From Bacteroidia bacterium (GTDB lineage Bacteria > Bacteroidota > Bacteroidia > B-17B0 > Aurantibacillaceae): a DNA stretch of 49,737 nucleotides. Below, piece by piece: positions 8,219-16,935 of this stretch; positions within the stretch are counted from its first letter, which is position 1, and every line of letters begins with the position of its first letter. The DNA is taken from assembly GCA_026415195.1 (NCBI GenBank), contig JAOAHO010000018.1:1-49737 (forward strand). Reading direction: 5' to 3'. Made by a program: the position numbers and the translations under genes. The notes beneath the pieces are model-generated. The model made no database searches. It saw nothing but the letters and a program-made list of their open reading frames with translations, and was not told the DNA's origin.

Positions 8219-10726
8219 TTAGTATGGGTCGGGGTTCCATGCCAGGCGTATGCTTTGGTGTTTTTTTGCTGAGGCAAATTCCTGTTCTATCTGATTAAAC
8301 CAGGCATATATGGCATTCAAATCGGCATTCCTTGGAAATTTAATTAGAGAACGGCGGATGTACTTACCTTTGATTTTTGAAATCAACGGCCATTCCGGTC
8401 CAAGCAACTGTATATTTTGGCTGAGATGATTGGGAATGATGCTTGAAATGTGTTTGATGAAGTTGTTGGAAAAAAATTCCAGCATGTCTTTTTTTTCCGA
8501 AATTAAGTCCAATTCTGTCAACCTGTAATAGGGCGGATATTGATGATTTTTCCTTTGTTCAAGGATAGAACGGTAACAACCGGCTTCATTCCTGTTAACA
8601 ATGGATGTGATAATCGGGTGGTTAGGATAACAGGTCTGTATGATAAAATACCCTTTTTGTCCTCGGCGTGCGGCACGTCCCTGTAACTGCACGGCCAGCT
8701 GAAATGCACGTTCGTATGCCCTGAATTCGGGGAAATGAAGGTGTTGGTCGAAGTTTAAAATGCCCACCAAACCCACATTGGAAAAGTCCAGGCCTTTGGT
8801 GATAAGATGTGTGCCGATTAAAATATTAATTTTATTTTTTTCAAACCTTTCTAGGATATCTTCAAACGCATGCCGGGAACGCGTATTGTCCAGGTCCATC
8901 CTTTCCACAACATGGTTCGGAAAAAGCACTTTCAGGTGTTCTTCGATTTTCTCGGTTCCGCTCCCTTCCATTTTCATGTCGGTGCTTCCGCATCTGTGGC
9001 ATTTTCCATAAACCGATACAGCGTATCCGCAATAATGACAAAGCAAATGCCCCGGCGATTTGTGATAAACCAGGGGTACATCGCAATGCTTACACATACT
9101 CACGGTGTGGCATTGCCTGCAGCGGTAGTATGGAGCATACCCTCTTCTTCCCATGAACAGCAACACCTGATGGTTTTGGCTTAACACTTCTTCTGTTTTC
9201 TTTTTGAGCATTTCGCTCATGAATGCTGGTTCCGAAGGATAAGTATATTCTTTGTTCATGTCGGCAATCAGAATTTCAGTATCATCGTTGCCGTAATAAC
9301 GGTTTTTTAATTCTACTTTACCCATCAGGTTTTCATCCGAAAGAAAAATGCTTTCCAGTGATGGCGTGGCGGAACCCAAAACCACATTACAATCTTTGTA
9401 TATGTGCTTACTTAAATATAAAGCAGCATCGCGTGCATGATAGCGGGGTTGGCCCTGATGCTGCTTATAGGAAGCGTCGTGTTCTTCGTCCACCACCACT
9501 AAACCTAACCTTTCGAAGGGTAAGAAAATTCCCGATCGAGGTGCCAATATCACGGAATACCCCTCGTTGGGATGCATGTTATTTTCCAGAACTTTTTGCC
9601 AGATTTCCACACGTTCTTTGTCGTTGAAGCGCGAGTGATACAGCCCCACCTTATTACCAAAGCAACTTCTGAGTTTTTGAATATGGTGCAAGGTAAGGGC
9701 AATTTCAGGGAGCAGATATAATACCTGTTTCCCATCCTTCAGTGCATCTTGTATCAGGTGCATGAAAATTTCCGTTTTGCCGCTTCCCGTTACCCCGTAA
9801 AGCAAAGCGGGCTTCCCTTGCCGAAAACAAGCTATGATTTCATCATAGGCCTTTTGTTGTGCTTCTGAAAGTGCTGATAATTGCTTTGGGATCGCTTTAT
9901 GAGTTTTTAACCTTGAAACGGGAGCATGCAATTCCTCAAGGATATTTTTTTTTAATAATCCCCTGATGGCTGCTGAACCAAATCTTTCAAGTAAGACAGA
10001 TTTTTCCAGCCATCCCTCTTCATAGGCGTTATTGCTTTTGCTTTCCTTCAATAGGTATAGTACACATTCGGCCTGCTTGAAAGCTTTTTTTTCCAACGAT
10101 GGAAGAATTTTTTCAAGGGGAAGGTTCGGGTTTAACCTAACATAGGCAAGCATTTTAGGCTTATAATTTTCTTCCCATTCCTCGTTCGCTACAATAAAAC
10201 CACTCCTTAACCATGCTTTGAATACAGGATATATTTTGTGGTACAGCGGATGTTTTTGCAAGGTTTCAATGGTAACGGACTTTTTTTCCTTAAAAAATTC
10301 TGCCAGGGTTTGTTCGATTTTGTCGGTATTTTCAAAATCAAATTCCATTTTTTCATTTAACGAGTAAGATGTGTCGGATTGGATTTTAAACCCTGCTGGA
10401 ATGGCCCAGCGCATCACCTCACCCGGACAAGACATGTAATACCTTGACATCCATTCCCAGAAAGCCAGGTTTTTTTCATTGACAATGGGAAATTCATCTA
10501 AAATTTCATGAATGTATTTTGCTTCGTATTGCTTAGGAGGCGAATGATGCAAACGCACCACAAGGGCAGCGTAAAGTTTTTTTTTTCCGAAATTCACCAA
10601 TACCCGGGCACCGATTTTTATTTTACCGACGTGTTCTTTTTTCAGGCGATAGGTGAAAGAACCAGAAACGGAAAGCGGCAACCAAACATCTGCAAAGAAG
10701 TATTCCTCGGTTCTAGCGCTTTCCAT
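8219..10726 (-). CDS. priA: Primosomal replication restart helicase PriA
   Basis: PriA recognises stalled or broken replication forks and reloads the replicative helicase. The 835-residue protein shows the N-terminal 3'-DNA-binding domain (about 10-110), Walker A GVTGSGKT at 311-318 and DEEH at 413-416. The aromatic-rich loop DASYKQHQGQPRYHARDA follows. All eight zinc-binding cysteines are present (536, 539, 545, 548, 563, 566, 576, 579), inserted in the helicase core as in the E. coli enzyme. Motifs V and VI (GTHLITKGLDFSNV and QLQGRAARRGQKG) are intact. The length slightly exceeds the E. coli protein (732 residues), mostly in the middle segment at 120-290. It lies 38 bp downstream of a methyltransferase gene on the same strand. 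Confidence 0.97.
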   Translation of the reverse strand: MESARTEEYFFADVWLPLSVSGSFTYRLKKEHVGKIKIGARVLVNFGKKKLYAALVVRLHHSPPKQYEAKYIHEILDEFPIVNEKNLAFWEWMSRYYMSCPGEVMRWAIPAGFKIQSDTSYSLNEKMEFDFENTDKIEQTLAEFFKEKKSVTIETLQKHPLYHKIYPVFKAWLRSGFIVANEEWEENYKPKMLAYVRLNPNLPLEKILPSLEKKAFKQAECVLYLLKESKSNNAYEEGWLEKSVLLERFGSAAIRGLLKKNILEELHAPVSRLKTHKAIPKQLSALSEAQQKAYDEIIACFRQGKPALLYGVTGSGKTEIFMHLIQDALKDGKQVLYLLPEIALTLHHIQKLRSCFGNKVGLYHSRFNDKERVEIWQKVLENNMHPNEGYSVILAPRSGIFLPFERLGLVVVDEEHDASYKQHQGQPRYHARDAALYLSKHIYKDCNVVLGSATPSLESIFLSDENLMGKVELKNRYYGNDDTEILIADMNKEYTYPSEPAFMSEMLKKKTEEVLSQNHQVLLFMGRRGYAPYYRCRQCHTVSMCKHCDVPLVYHKSPGHLLCHYCGYAVSVYGKCHRCGSTDMKMEGSGTEKIEEHLKVLFPNHVVERMDLDNTRSRHAFEDILERFEKNKINILIGTHLITKGLDFSNVGLVGILNFDQHLHFPEFRAYERAFQLAVQLQGRAARRGQKGYFIIQTCYPNHPIITSIVNRNEAGCYRSILEQRKNHQYPPYYRLTELDLISEKKDMLEFFSNNFIKHISSIIPNHLSQNIQLLGPEWPLISKIKGKYIRRSLIKFPRNADLNAIYAWFNQIEQEFASAKKHQSIRLAWNPDPY

Positions 10727-10764
10727 ACTGACGAATTTAGAAAATAGGTTATAGTGATAAATGA

Positions 10765-11493
10765 TTACTTTTTAACAAATAACAAGATGCTTCTGGGGCT
10801 GTCTACATTAAAATCTGATAATTCATAGTTGCCCCAATGATTTAAAACGTGATAGTTGAATTTTTTGGCACATTCTATAAAATCAGTCGGTGTGTAGAGC
10901 CGAACCCATTCCTGATACTCAAAACGTTTTCCAAGGTCATCCACCTGGATGATTTTACGAACGGCATCGGGATTTTTTTCGATTTTTCGTCGAATTATAA
11001 AATGGACTTTGTTTTTATTTAACTCCTCATGGTCAACTAAATTTTTAATAACAAAAGCAGGATTTAAAAAATCAATCAGGAAGAAAGAATTTCTTTGCTT
11101 TAACGCCACGGAAACATTGTAAAATATTTTATCTAATTCCATAGGGTCGGACCAGTAACCCAAGCTAGTAAACAAATTCAAGGCAAGGTCAAAAAAATTA
11201 GTGTAAAAAATTTTTTTGTAATCGTGCACAAAGAAATGCAAATTCGGATAAGAACAAAGAGTAAGAGCTTTATTAATTGAAAGTTCACTTGTATCTGTAG
11301 CATAGACATTATAACCCAAACGGGCTAAAATTTCTGCATGCCTACCTGTTCCGCAAGCCATGTCCCAGATACGGGCATAAGAAGGTAAACTTAATTTACG
11401 TGTCAGGTGAAGAATAAAATTTTCGGCTTCCTGTGAATTTCGGTGGTTATAGAGTAAATGATAATAGTCGGAACCAAACCATTCGGCATTCAT
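10765..11493 (-). CDS. Class I SAM-dependent methyltransferase
   Basis: The 242-residue protein has a Rossmann-type methyltransferase fold. Motif I is DMACGTGRHAEILARLG (about residues 44-60), followed by the acidic residue ending strand 2 (YATDTS). The sequence is of the Methyltransf_25/11 type, acting on small molecules or proteins, but nothing in it fixes the substrate. The gene lies 20 bp after the TPR/PD40 gene and 38 bp before priA on the same strand, which looks like a simple operon without an obvious shared pathway. The N-terminal FGSDYYHLLYNHRN segment is typical of a Bacteroidota subgroup annotated only as class I SAM-dependent methyltransferase. Confidence 0.88.
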   Translation of the reverse strand: MNAEWFGSDYYHLLYNHRNSQEAENFILHLTRKLSLPSYARIWDMACGTGRHAEILARLGYNVYATDTSELSINKALTLCSYPNLHFFVHDYKKIFYTNFFDLALNLFTSLGYWSDPMELDKIFYNVSVALKQRNSFFLIDFLNPAFVIKNLVDHEELNKNKVHFIIRRKIEKNPDAVRKIIQVDDLGKRFEYQEWVRLYTPTDFIECAKKFNYHVLNHWGNYELSDFNVDSPRSILLFVKK

Positions 11494-11513
11494 TTAAAAG
11501 TATGAAGAAAAAT

Positions 11514-14090
11514 TTATTTTTTTATGAAAATTTTAACGAACTGATGGGGTTCGTATTTTTTTCTCATGGTAAAATCGCCGATGTATTTGGGACCGCCCAC
11601 TTTATATTGAAAGGTAAAACTGAGTTTGTCCGGATTACCGCCGGCATTGGCCACAAATTCTTTTAAACGTTCAGCGGTTCGTTCACCACGAACTTTAGCC
11701 AGGTTTTTATTGCCTTCATAATGAATGGTGGGAACTTTGGATGCCGAGGAAGAGACATGCATTTTTACCGTACCTTTTTTACTGAGTTCAGCTACTTTAC
11801 TGACGAAATCTTTCCATTCTTTGGCTTCCAGCTCGATACGGCTCTTGTTGTAAGTGAAGAAAAAAGCATAATCGGCTTCACCCTTGTCGTAAAGTTCTTG
11901 TTTGGTGGGTGCAGTTCTGATGATGAGGGTTTTCTGAATTTCTTTTACATTTTTTGCGTTCAATTTCAGAACATTGGATGAGTTGGCGGAAGCATCTGTT
12001 GCATATACTTCATACAATTTTCCCGTTGGAACTGCCCCTGCCACTTTGCCGTTTTCATCAGTATTGAATTCCAATTTATTTCCACTTTTATCAGAGAAAA
12101 TCACAGTGGCATTAGGAATAGGATTTTTGTTATGATCTAATACTGTTATGTTAACATTAATAGTTTGAAAACCAGGCTTGCCTTCAAAGTAAAGCACCTG
12201 ATTGTAAATCTTGGGTGGTTTGATGTTCTGAGTGGAAAAGGTGTATGTCTGGGTTTTTTTGTTATTGTACTCGGCATAAATGGTGTAGTTTTCATTGGCA
12301 GCAAGGTTAAAAGGACTGAAATTCCCTTTTTCGTCAACTGAAGAAGAAATGTTATTGTTTTTTGAATTTATCAGGTAAACGATGGCGTCTTTAACCGGCT
12401 TATTATTATAGGGATTATCAAAAACTTGTCCTTTTAGAATTAAGTCTTTGGATTTTGCTTTAACTTTTCCGAGAAGGTTAATGGGCTCAAGATTTACTTC
12501 CCGGTTAATTTCCTGATAAGATAATTCGGGATTTACAAAAATATCTTCACTGTAAAATTCTTCCCCTTCCGGCGATTGATAAGAAAAAGTGTATTCTTTA
12601 CCGGGTGGCAGAATAATAGCAAAAGAACCATTATTTGAGCGGGGTTTATAACTGCCCACGACCTCACCGGTAAATTTATCTCTTACCACAATCCTCAGAT
12701 CTTCAGGTAATTTTTCGCCTTCTGCCGGAATAATCATGCCCTTGAATAGCACCAAAGGCTTTTCCTGGTTGTCTTTTAATGTTAACATGTAGATATCTTT
12801 TTCTCCCTTGCCAAATTCTTTTATTGAAGAAAAATAGGCTCTTTTTCCATCCGGAGAGGTTGTAAAAAATATGTCGTCTTCAACGGTGTTTATCGGATAA
12901 CCCAGGTTGGTTATATCTGTGATCTTATCATTTTCATCAATAATACCAAACATGATATCGAATCCTCCCATGGTATTGTAACCGTTCGATGAAAAAAAGA
13001 ACGTTTTACCATCGGGATGCAGAAAAGGAGCGTCTTCATCATATTCAGAATTGATGGAAGGCCCCAGGTTAAGGGCTTTACTCCATTTTCCGTTAGGTAG
13101 TTTAACTACACGGTAAATATCTCGTCCGCCGTATCCCCCAGGTCGGTTGGAAACAAAATAAAGTTTATTGCCGTCCGGGCTCAGGCAAGCATGCGATTCC
13201 CAGTATTTAGAATTAACATCTGATCCGAACTCTTTTAATGCACTCCAGTTTTTACCGTCAAACTGGCTATAATATAAATTGCCACCTTGTCCGTCACCGG
13301 GGTCTTTGTAAATAATTAATGTTTGCCCGTCGGGGGAAAGGAAAATGGAGGCTTCCATTCCGATTCCATTAATATTTTCAGAAATTGATTTTGGGGTCGA
13401 CCATTCACCGTTTGCATTTTTATAGGACACATAAATATCTTCATTCCACAAACCGTCAATATCCTTTGTTCCTCCCGTTGTGTTGGGCCGACGAGATGTA
13501 AAAACCATCATTTGTTCGTCAGCCGTAACTACCGGGCTGTATTCCGGCCATTCTGTGTTAATGGAGTCACCAAGATTTACAATTTCGATATTTACCGGAG
13601 TTTTAATAAGTTCCTTTGCCAAAAGAGACATTTTTTTTAATCGTTCGGCATCTTTTTTCCAATCTTTGTCATTTCCCGTATATTTAATGAACTTATCGAA
13701 TTGTTCAATGGCTTCATCAAATTTATGATTGAGATGTAAAGCCTGGCCATAATAATAATGGGCCAATACAGGACATGTTTTTTCCAAAGGATTTTCAGGA
13801 TTATACTTAGGATTTACAAATTTGACGGCATATGCTAAATATGGTTCAGCTTTCTTTTTCTCAAGAACACTCAGTAAATAAGCAACGCCCAAGTTATAAT
13901 TTACATTTGCATTGGTACTGTCCAACTCACGTGCCTGCAAGAAAACTTTGATGGCCTGAGGATAGTTTTCTTCCAGTAACAGCAGATTGCCCTCACCAAT
14001 CAGTTCTCTGTATCTTTCTTTTTCTTTAGGTTGGGATAAGATTATCCCCCAAATACTCATGAAAACTAAGTAAATAATTTTATTTTTCAT
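11514..14090 (-). CDS. Large TPR/PD40 envelope protein with divergent OmpA-like C-terminus
   Basis: The 858-residue protein starts with a signal peptide (about 1-19) and has TPR-like helices (about 20-150), PD40 blades (about 165-430, e.g. YFVSNRPGGYGGRDIYRV) and a first carboxypeptidase-regulatory-like domain (about 445-525). Further Ig/CRD-like domains follow (about 535-720, e.g. NPIPNATVIF). The C-terminal part (about 735-858) aligns in outline with OmpA (FFFTYNKSRIEL at its start) but lacks the TDxxG signature and the final NRR. Peptidoglycan binding of the usual kind is therefore doubtful. It is a paralogue of the protein at 4868-6925. I chose the ATG at 14090; the extra six codons to 14108 carry no signal-peptide character. 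A good promoter lies at 14106-14137. Confidence 0.87.
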   Translation of the reverse strand: MKNKIIYLVFMSIWGIILSQPKEKERYRELIGEGNLLLLEENYPQAIKVFLQARELDSTNANVNYNLGVAYLLSVLEKKKAEPYLAYAVKFVNPKYNPENPLEKTCPVLAHYYYGQALHLNHKFDEAIEQFDKFIKYTGNDKDWKKDAERLKKMSLLAKELIKTPVNIEIVNLGDSINTEWPEYSPVVTADEQMMVFTSRRPNTTGGTKDIDGLWNEDIYVSYKNANGEWSTPKSISENINGIGMEASIFLSPDGQTLIIYKDPGDGQGGNLYYSQFDGKNWSALKEFGSDVNSKYWESHACLSPDGNKLYFVSNRPGGYGGRDIYRVVKLPNGKWSKALNLGPSINSEYDEDAPFLHPDGKTFFFSSNGYNTMGGFDIMFGIIDENDKITDITNLGYPINTVEDDIFFTTSPDGKRAYFSSIKEFGKGEKDIYMLTLKDNQEKPLVLFKGMIIPAEGEKLPEDLRIVVRDKFTGEVVGSYKPRSNNGSFAIILPPGKEYTFSYQSPEGEEFYSEDIFVNPELSYQEINREVNLEPINLLGKVKAKSKDLILKGQVFDNPYNNKPVKDAIVYLINSKNNNISSSVDEKGNFSPFNLAANENYTIYAEYNNKKTQTYTFSTQNIKPPKIYNQVLYFEGKPGFQTINVNITVLDHNKNPIPNATVIFSDKSGNKLEFNTDENGKVAGAVPTGKLYEVYATDASANSSNVLKLNAKNVKEIQKTLIIRTAPTKQELYDKGEADYAFFFTYNKSRIELEAKEWKDFVSKVAELSKKGTVKMHVSSSASKVPTIHYEGNKNLAKVRGERTAERLKEFVANAGGNPDKLSFTFQYKVGGPKYIGDFTMRKKYEPHQFVKIFIKK

Positions 14091-14105
14091 ATATTTTACG
14101 GCTAA

Positions 14106-14137
14106 CAAATTTATAGTTTTTATTTTAATTGGTCAAA
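14106..14137 (-). promoter_or_regulatory. Bacteroidota-type promoter for the 858-residue TPR/PD40 gene
   Basis: On the minus strand TTTG (14134-14137) is followed after 20 nt by TAAATTTG (14106-14113). This matches TTTG-N19-21-TAnnTTTG. It sits in the 48-bp gap after the IPExxxVDY-like gene, so the TPR/PD40-methyltransferase-priA group can be transcribed independently of the acpP-fabF-rnc operon. The leader would be only about 10 nt. Confidence 0.6.
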
Positions 14138-14138
14138 G

Positions 14139-14633
14139 TTATAGTTGAACAATTTCGGCAATCTTAGGGTTCAAATTTTCTTCAGAGTAGACATAATGAT
14201 TGGTTTTAAGAAAATCCAGAAAAAACAACCTGGCCTCGGAATGAAACGTTCCATCAAATATAATGAAAAAACCATTATTTTTATTTTTAATAATGTATTC
14301 ATTTTTAATCCATTGGGTTTGGTTCCCGAATAAATCTGCCTCGTTGCTTTCCATAATCAAGGGGTTACTCTGGTTTGGAATGGCCCATAACTTAATTTTT
14401 AGAGTTTCGTTTTCATAGCCATATAATGGCCATTGAAATACCCTGTCTTCAATAATTTCTTCAAAGCATTTTTTTAAGGTAAAATTAATGTTGAATTTTT
14501 GCTTTAGGATTAAAAAAAAATCAAATAGCGTTATTTCGGAACGTACGTAAATACAGGAAAGTTCGTCATGGGAAATAAAATCTTTTCTGCGAATGGCACT
14601 AAGCTTCTTTTTGTCTGAATTTTTTGAGGGCAT
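14139..14633 (-). CDS. IPExxxVDY-like family protein
   Basis: This 164-residue soluble protein has a basic N-terminus, a central beta-rich segment (FQWPLYGYENETLKIKLWA) and a C-terminal helix-strand ending. It overlaps the 3' end of rnc by 35 bp. In Bacteroidota a small family named for a C-terminal IPExxxVDY motif is regularly encoded directly after rnc, and the local pattern fits. The motif itself is degenerate here: the C-terminus reads LNPKIAEIVQL. The family has no established function. Assignment rests on synteny and general pattern rather than on the name-giving motif, so a lineage-specific unrelated protein remains possible. No other start is available unless a non-ATG codon inside the overlap-free region is used. 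Confidence 0.75.
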   Translation of the reverse strand: MPSKNSDKKKLSAIRRKDFISHDELSCIYVRSEITLFDFFLILKQKFNINFTLKKCFEEIIEDRVFQWPLYGYENETLKIKLWAIPNQSNPLIMESNEADLFGNQTQWIKNEYIIKNKNNGFFIIFDGTFHSEARLFFLDFLKTNHYVYSEENLNPKIAEIVQL

Positions 14634-15312
14634 GATAAGCTAGATTTTGTTCAATTTTTTTCTTTTTGTATCCTTGCCCCTCCACCACCACATCACCATT
14701 GATAATGAGTTTTATTAAAAATTTTCTTTTGGCATTGTCCTGTAACAAAGGTTGAGAACGAAATTCCAATTTCCATTTTTTTTTCTGACATAATTTATAG
14801 AGCTGACTTTTATAGTCGTCATCTTCCTTAATGATCTTATCTAAATCGCAATATTCCGATAGTAATTTCTTTTGAATAATTTCCGAAGTTTTTTGAAAAC
14901 CAATATCAATGTAAATAGCCCCCACCAACGATTCCAGTAAATTTCCCGAGGTATTTGGCCCCTCAATTCTAAATTTCAGTTTGGTACACAGTTCCAAAAT
15001 GCCTGTTTTTTGGCCGATTTTGTTTAATTGGTGCCTGCTTGCCAGTCGGCTTTTGATTTGTGTCAGTTCTCCTTCGGGCATATAAGGAAACTTCCTTAAC
15101 AGAAATTCAATCATTGATAATGACAATACACTGTCTCCAATCAATTCCATGCGTTCTTTATGCAGTCTTTTTTTTTCATCAAAAATGGAAAGATAGATAT
15201 TGATATTCTTAGTTTTTAAACCTAAGGTGGATTTAAGCCAGTTTTTTAAAATCTTTTCTTGTTCTTTTTCTTTGTTGGAAGAATTTGCTTTATTAAATAA
15301 AAAGCCAAACAA
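14599..15312 (-). CDS. rnc: Ribonuclease III
   Basis: RNase III cleaves double-stranded RNA in rRNA precursors and mRNAs. The 237-residue protein has the endonuclease domain (about 20-150) with the signature ERMELIGDSVL, which supplies Glu53, Glu56 and Asp60, and the second metal-binding region SGNLLESLVGAIYID with Glu127. The residue equivalent to E. coli Asp114 is Asn124. This is a known-type substitution in Bacteroidota homologues as far as I recall, and the essential Glu is kept. A double-stranded RNA-binding domain follows (about 165-234, ending AYHALKKF). The gene starts 2 nt after the fabF stop, in the usual acpP-fabF-rnc order. Confidence 0.95.
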   Translation of the reverse strand: MFGFLFNKANSSNKEKEQEKILKNWLKSTLGLKTKNINIYLSIFDEKKRLHKERMELIGDSVLSLSMIEFLLRKFPYMPEGELTQIKSRLASRHQLNKIGQKTGILELCTKLKFRIEGPNTSGNLLESLVGAIYIDIGFQKTSEIIQKKLLSEYCDLDKIIKEDDDYKSQLYKLCQKKKWKLEFRSQPLLQDNAKRKFLIKLIINGDVVVEGQGYKKKKIEQNLAYHALKKFRQKEA

Positions 15313-15314
15313 AA

Positions 15315-16568
15315 TTATGCTTTAAATTTTTTGAAAATTATGCAGGCATTATGACCGCCGAATCCGAAAGTATTGCTCAATGCAGCATTCACCTGCATTT
15401 CCACTTTTTGGATAGGGGTTAATTTGAAAGAAGGATTTATTTCAGGATCGGGATTTTCAAGGTTTATCGTAGGCGGAACAACATCATGATATACAGCCAA
15501 TACCGATGCTAAAGCTTCAATGGCACCGGCGGCTCCAAGCAAATGCCCGGTCATGCTTTTTGTGGAACTGATTTGAACTTTATATGCATGTTCGCCGAAT
15601 ACTTTTTCAATGGCTTTTAGTTCAGCTATATCTCCTAATGGGGTGCTGGTGCCATGTGTATTGATATAGGAAATTTCTTCAGGTTTCAAATTACCGTCTT
15701 GCAGTGCCCTTTTCATCACCAAATAAGCACCCAGCCCGTCAGGATGAGGCGCTGTTATATGGTAGGCGTCAGCACTCATTCCTCCTCCGGCCACTTCTGC
15801 ATAAATTTTGGCACCTCGTGACAGAGCATGTTCCAATTCTTCCAGGACTAAACAGGCAGCACCTTCTCCAAGCACGAACCCGTCACGATCTTTATCATAG
15901 GGTCTTGATGCGGTTTTAGGCGAATCATTGCGTGTACTCATGGCTTGGGCGGCATTAAATCCGCCTACACCGCTTTCATTTATGGGAGCTTCACTGCCTC
16001 CGGTTACGATGGCTTTTGCTTTGCCAAGCCTGATATAATTGAATGCATCAATCACCGCATGAGTAGAAGAGGCACAGGCCGAAACCGTGGTAAAGTTTGG
16101 GCCACGAAAACCAAATCGCATGGAAATGTGGCCGCAACAGATATCGGCAATCATTTTGGGAATAAAGAAAGGGCTGAATCTGGGAGTACCGTCACCTTTG
16201 GCATAGGCAAATGTTTCGGCTTGAAAGGTATCAAGCCCGCCAATTCCGCTTCCCCAAATCACTCCAATTTCATCTTTATCAATACTTTCCGAATTTAATC
16301 CCGCATGTTCAACTGCCTGTACGGAGGCTGCAATACCGTATTGGGAAAAAGCATCCAATTTACGGATTTCTTTTTTGTCCAGATACATTTCCGGACTGAA
16401 ACCCTTTAATTCGCAAGCAAAACGAGTCTTGAATTTCGAAGCATCAAAGCGGGTAATTTCTGCAGCACCGGATACGCCATTAATCAGGTTGTTCCAAAAA
16501 TCTTGAACGTTGTTACCTAAAGGGGTAACAGCACCCATTCCGGTGACTACAACCCGCTTTAATGCCAT
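15315..16568 (-). CDS. fabF: 3-oxoacyl-ACP synthase II (KAS II)
   Basis: FabF elongates acyl-ACP with malonyl-ACP in type II fatty acid synthesis. The 417-residue protein carries the KAS II catalytic triad Cys165 (VSACASSTHA), His305 (INTHGTSTPLGD) and His342 (KSMTGHLLGAAGA). The starting segment RVVVTGMGAVTPLGNN and the C-terminal NTFGFGGHNA glycine loop are characteristic of the family. Length matches E. coli FabF (413). It sits 16 nt downstream of acpP, its carrier-protein partner, and 2 nt upstream of rnc. Three genes in this order are widely conserved among Bacteroidota. Confidence 0.98.
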   Translation of the reverse strand: MALKRVVVTGMGAVTPLGNNVQDFWNNLINGVSGAAEITRFDASKFKTRFACELKGFSPEMYLDKKEIRKLDAFSQYGIAASVQAVEHAGLNSESIDKDEIGVIWGSGIGGLDTFQAETFAYAKGDGTPRFSPFFIPKMIADICCGHISMRFGFRGPNFTTVSACASSTHAVIDAFNYIRLGKAKAIVTGGSEAPINESGVGGFNAAQAMSTRNDSPKTASRPYDKDRDGFVLGEGAACLVLEELEHALSRGAKIYAEVAGGGMSADAYHITAPHPDGLGAYLVMKRALQDGNLKPEEISYINTHGTSTPLGDIAELKAIEKVFGEHAYKVQISSTKSMTGHLLGAAGAIEALASVLAVYHDVVPPTINLENPDPEINPSFKLTPIQKVEMQVNAALSNTFGFGGHNACIIFKKFKA

Positions 16569-16584
16569 GATTTAATTGGAAAAA

Positions 16585-16824
16585 TTAATTTTTAACGTTT
16601 GATTCAATGTAAGCAATCGCTTCCCCTACTGTACTGATTTTCTCGGCTTGATCATCGGGAATAGAAATATTGAATTCTTTTTCAAATTCCATAATTAAGT
16701 CTACAGTGTCCAAAGAATCAGCCCCCAGGTCGTTTTGGAAACTGGCATTGGGTGTAACATCCTTTTCTTCCACGCCTAATTTGTCCACAATGATGGCTTT
16801 AACTTTGTTTGCAATTTCTGACAT
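16585..16824 (-). CDS. acpP: Acyl carrier protein
   Basis: This 79-residue acidic four-helix protein carries growing acyl chains on 4'-phosphopantetheine. The attachment serine is Ser37 in [17 protein letters not shown] use the ATG at 16824, giving MSEIANKV as N-terminus as in almost all homologues. The upstream ATG at 16845 would add seven residues, and it lies within the -7 promoter element, so it cannot be transcribed as a start from that promoter. The gene leads the acpP-fabF-rnc operon. Confidence 0.97.
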   Translation of the reverse strand: MSEIANKVKAIIVDKLGVEEKDVTPNASFQNDLGADSLDTVDLIMEFEKEFNISIPDDQAEKISTVGEAIAYIESNVKN

Positions 16825-16842
16825 AATTTTAAAATTTTGGCA

Positions 16843-16873
16843 CAAAATTATTTTCCTAAATTAATTTGACAAA
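16843..16873 (-). promoter_or_regulatory. Bacteroidota-type promoter for acpP-fabF-rnc
   Basis: On the minus strand TTTG (16870-16873) is followed after exactly 19 nt by TAATTTTG (16843-16850), a full match to the Bacteroidota consensus. Transcription should start near 16836, about 12 nt before the acpP ATG at 16824. The site is one of the clearest promoters in the window. Confidence 0.7.
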
Positions 16874-16890
16874 ATATTTATTCATTTTTT

Positions 16891-16922
16891 TTAAAAAATG
16901 AACAATTTGTAAATGAATTGTT
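16891..16922 (-). terminator. Terminator-like hairpin after the His-rich gene
   Basis: On the minus strand a 7-bp stem AACAATT/AATTGTT (16901-16907 with 16916-16922, 8-nt loop) is followed by CATTTTTT. It lies 14 nt after the stop codon of the histidine-rich protein gene and upstream of the acpP promoter. The adjacent stretch 16881-16902 also forms a perfect 10-bp AT palindrome with a 2-nt centre. The stem is AT-rich, so terminator strength is uncertain. Confidence 0.5.
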
Positions 16923-16935
16923 AAAAAAATGCCTT

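Noticed and set aside
10765-11493. Methyltransferase as UbiE/MenG for menaquinone, given mqnE in the window
   Set aside because: The UbiE signature segments are not seen and the gene is far from mqnE; only a general class I methyltransferase can be supported.
14599-15312. Asn at the position of E. coli RNase III Asp114 as a sign of an inactive enzyme
   Set aside because: The essential Glu127 and Asp60 are present and, to my recollection, Asn here is common in Bacteroidota RNase III.
16881-16902. Perfect 10-bp AT palindrome as an operator for acpP
   Set aside because: It is nearly all A/T, lies upstream of the promoter and next to a terminator-like stem; low-complexity sequence explains it better.
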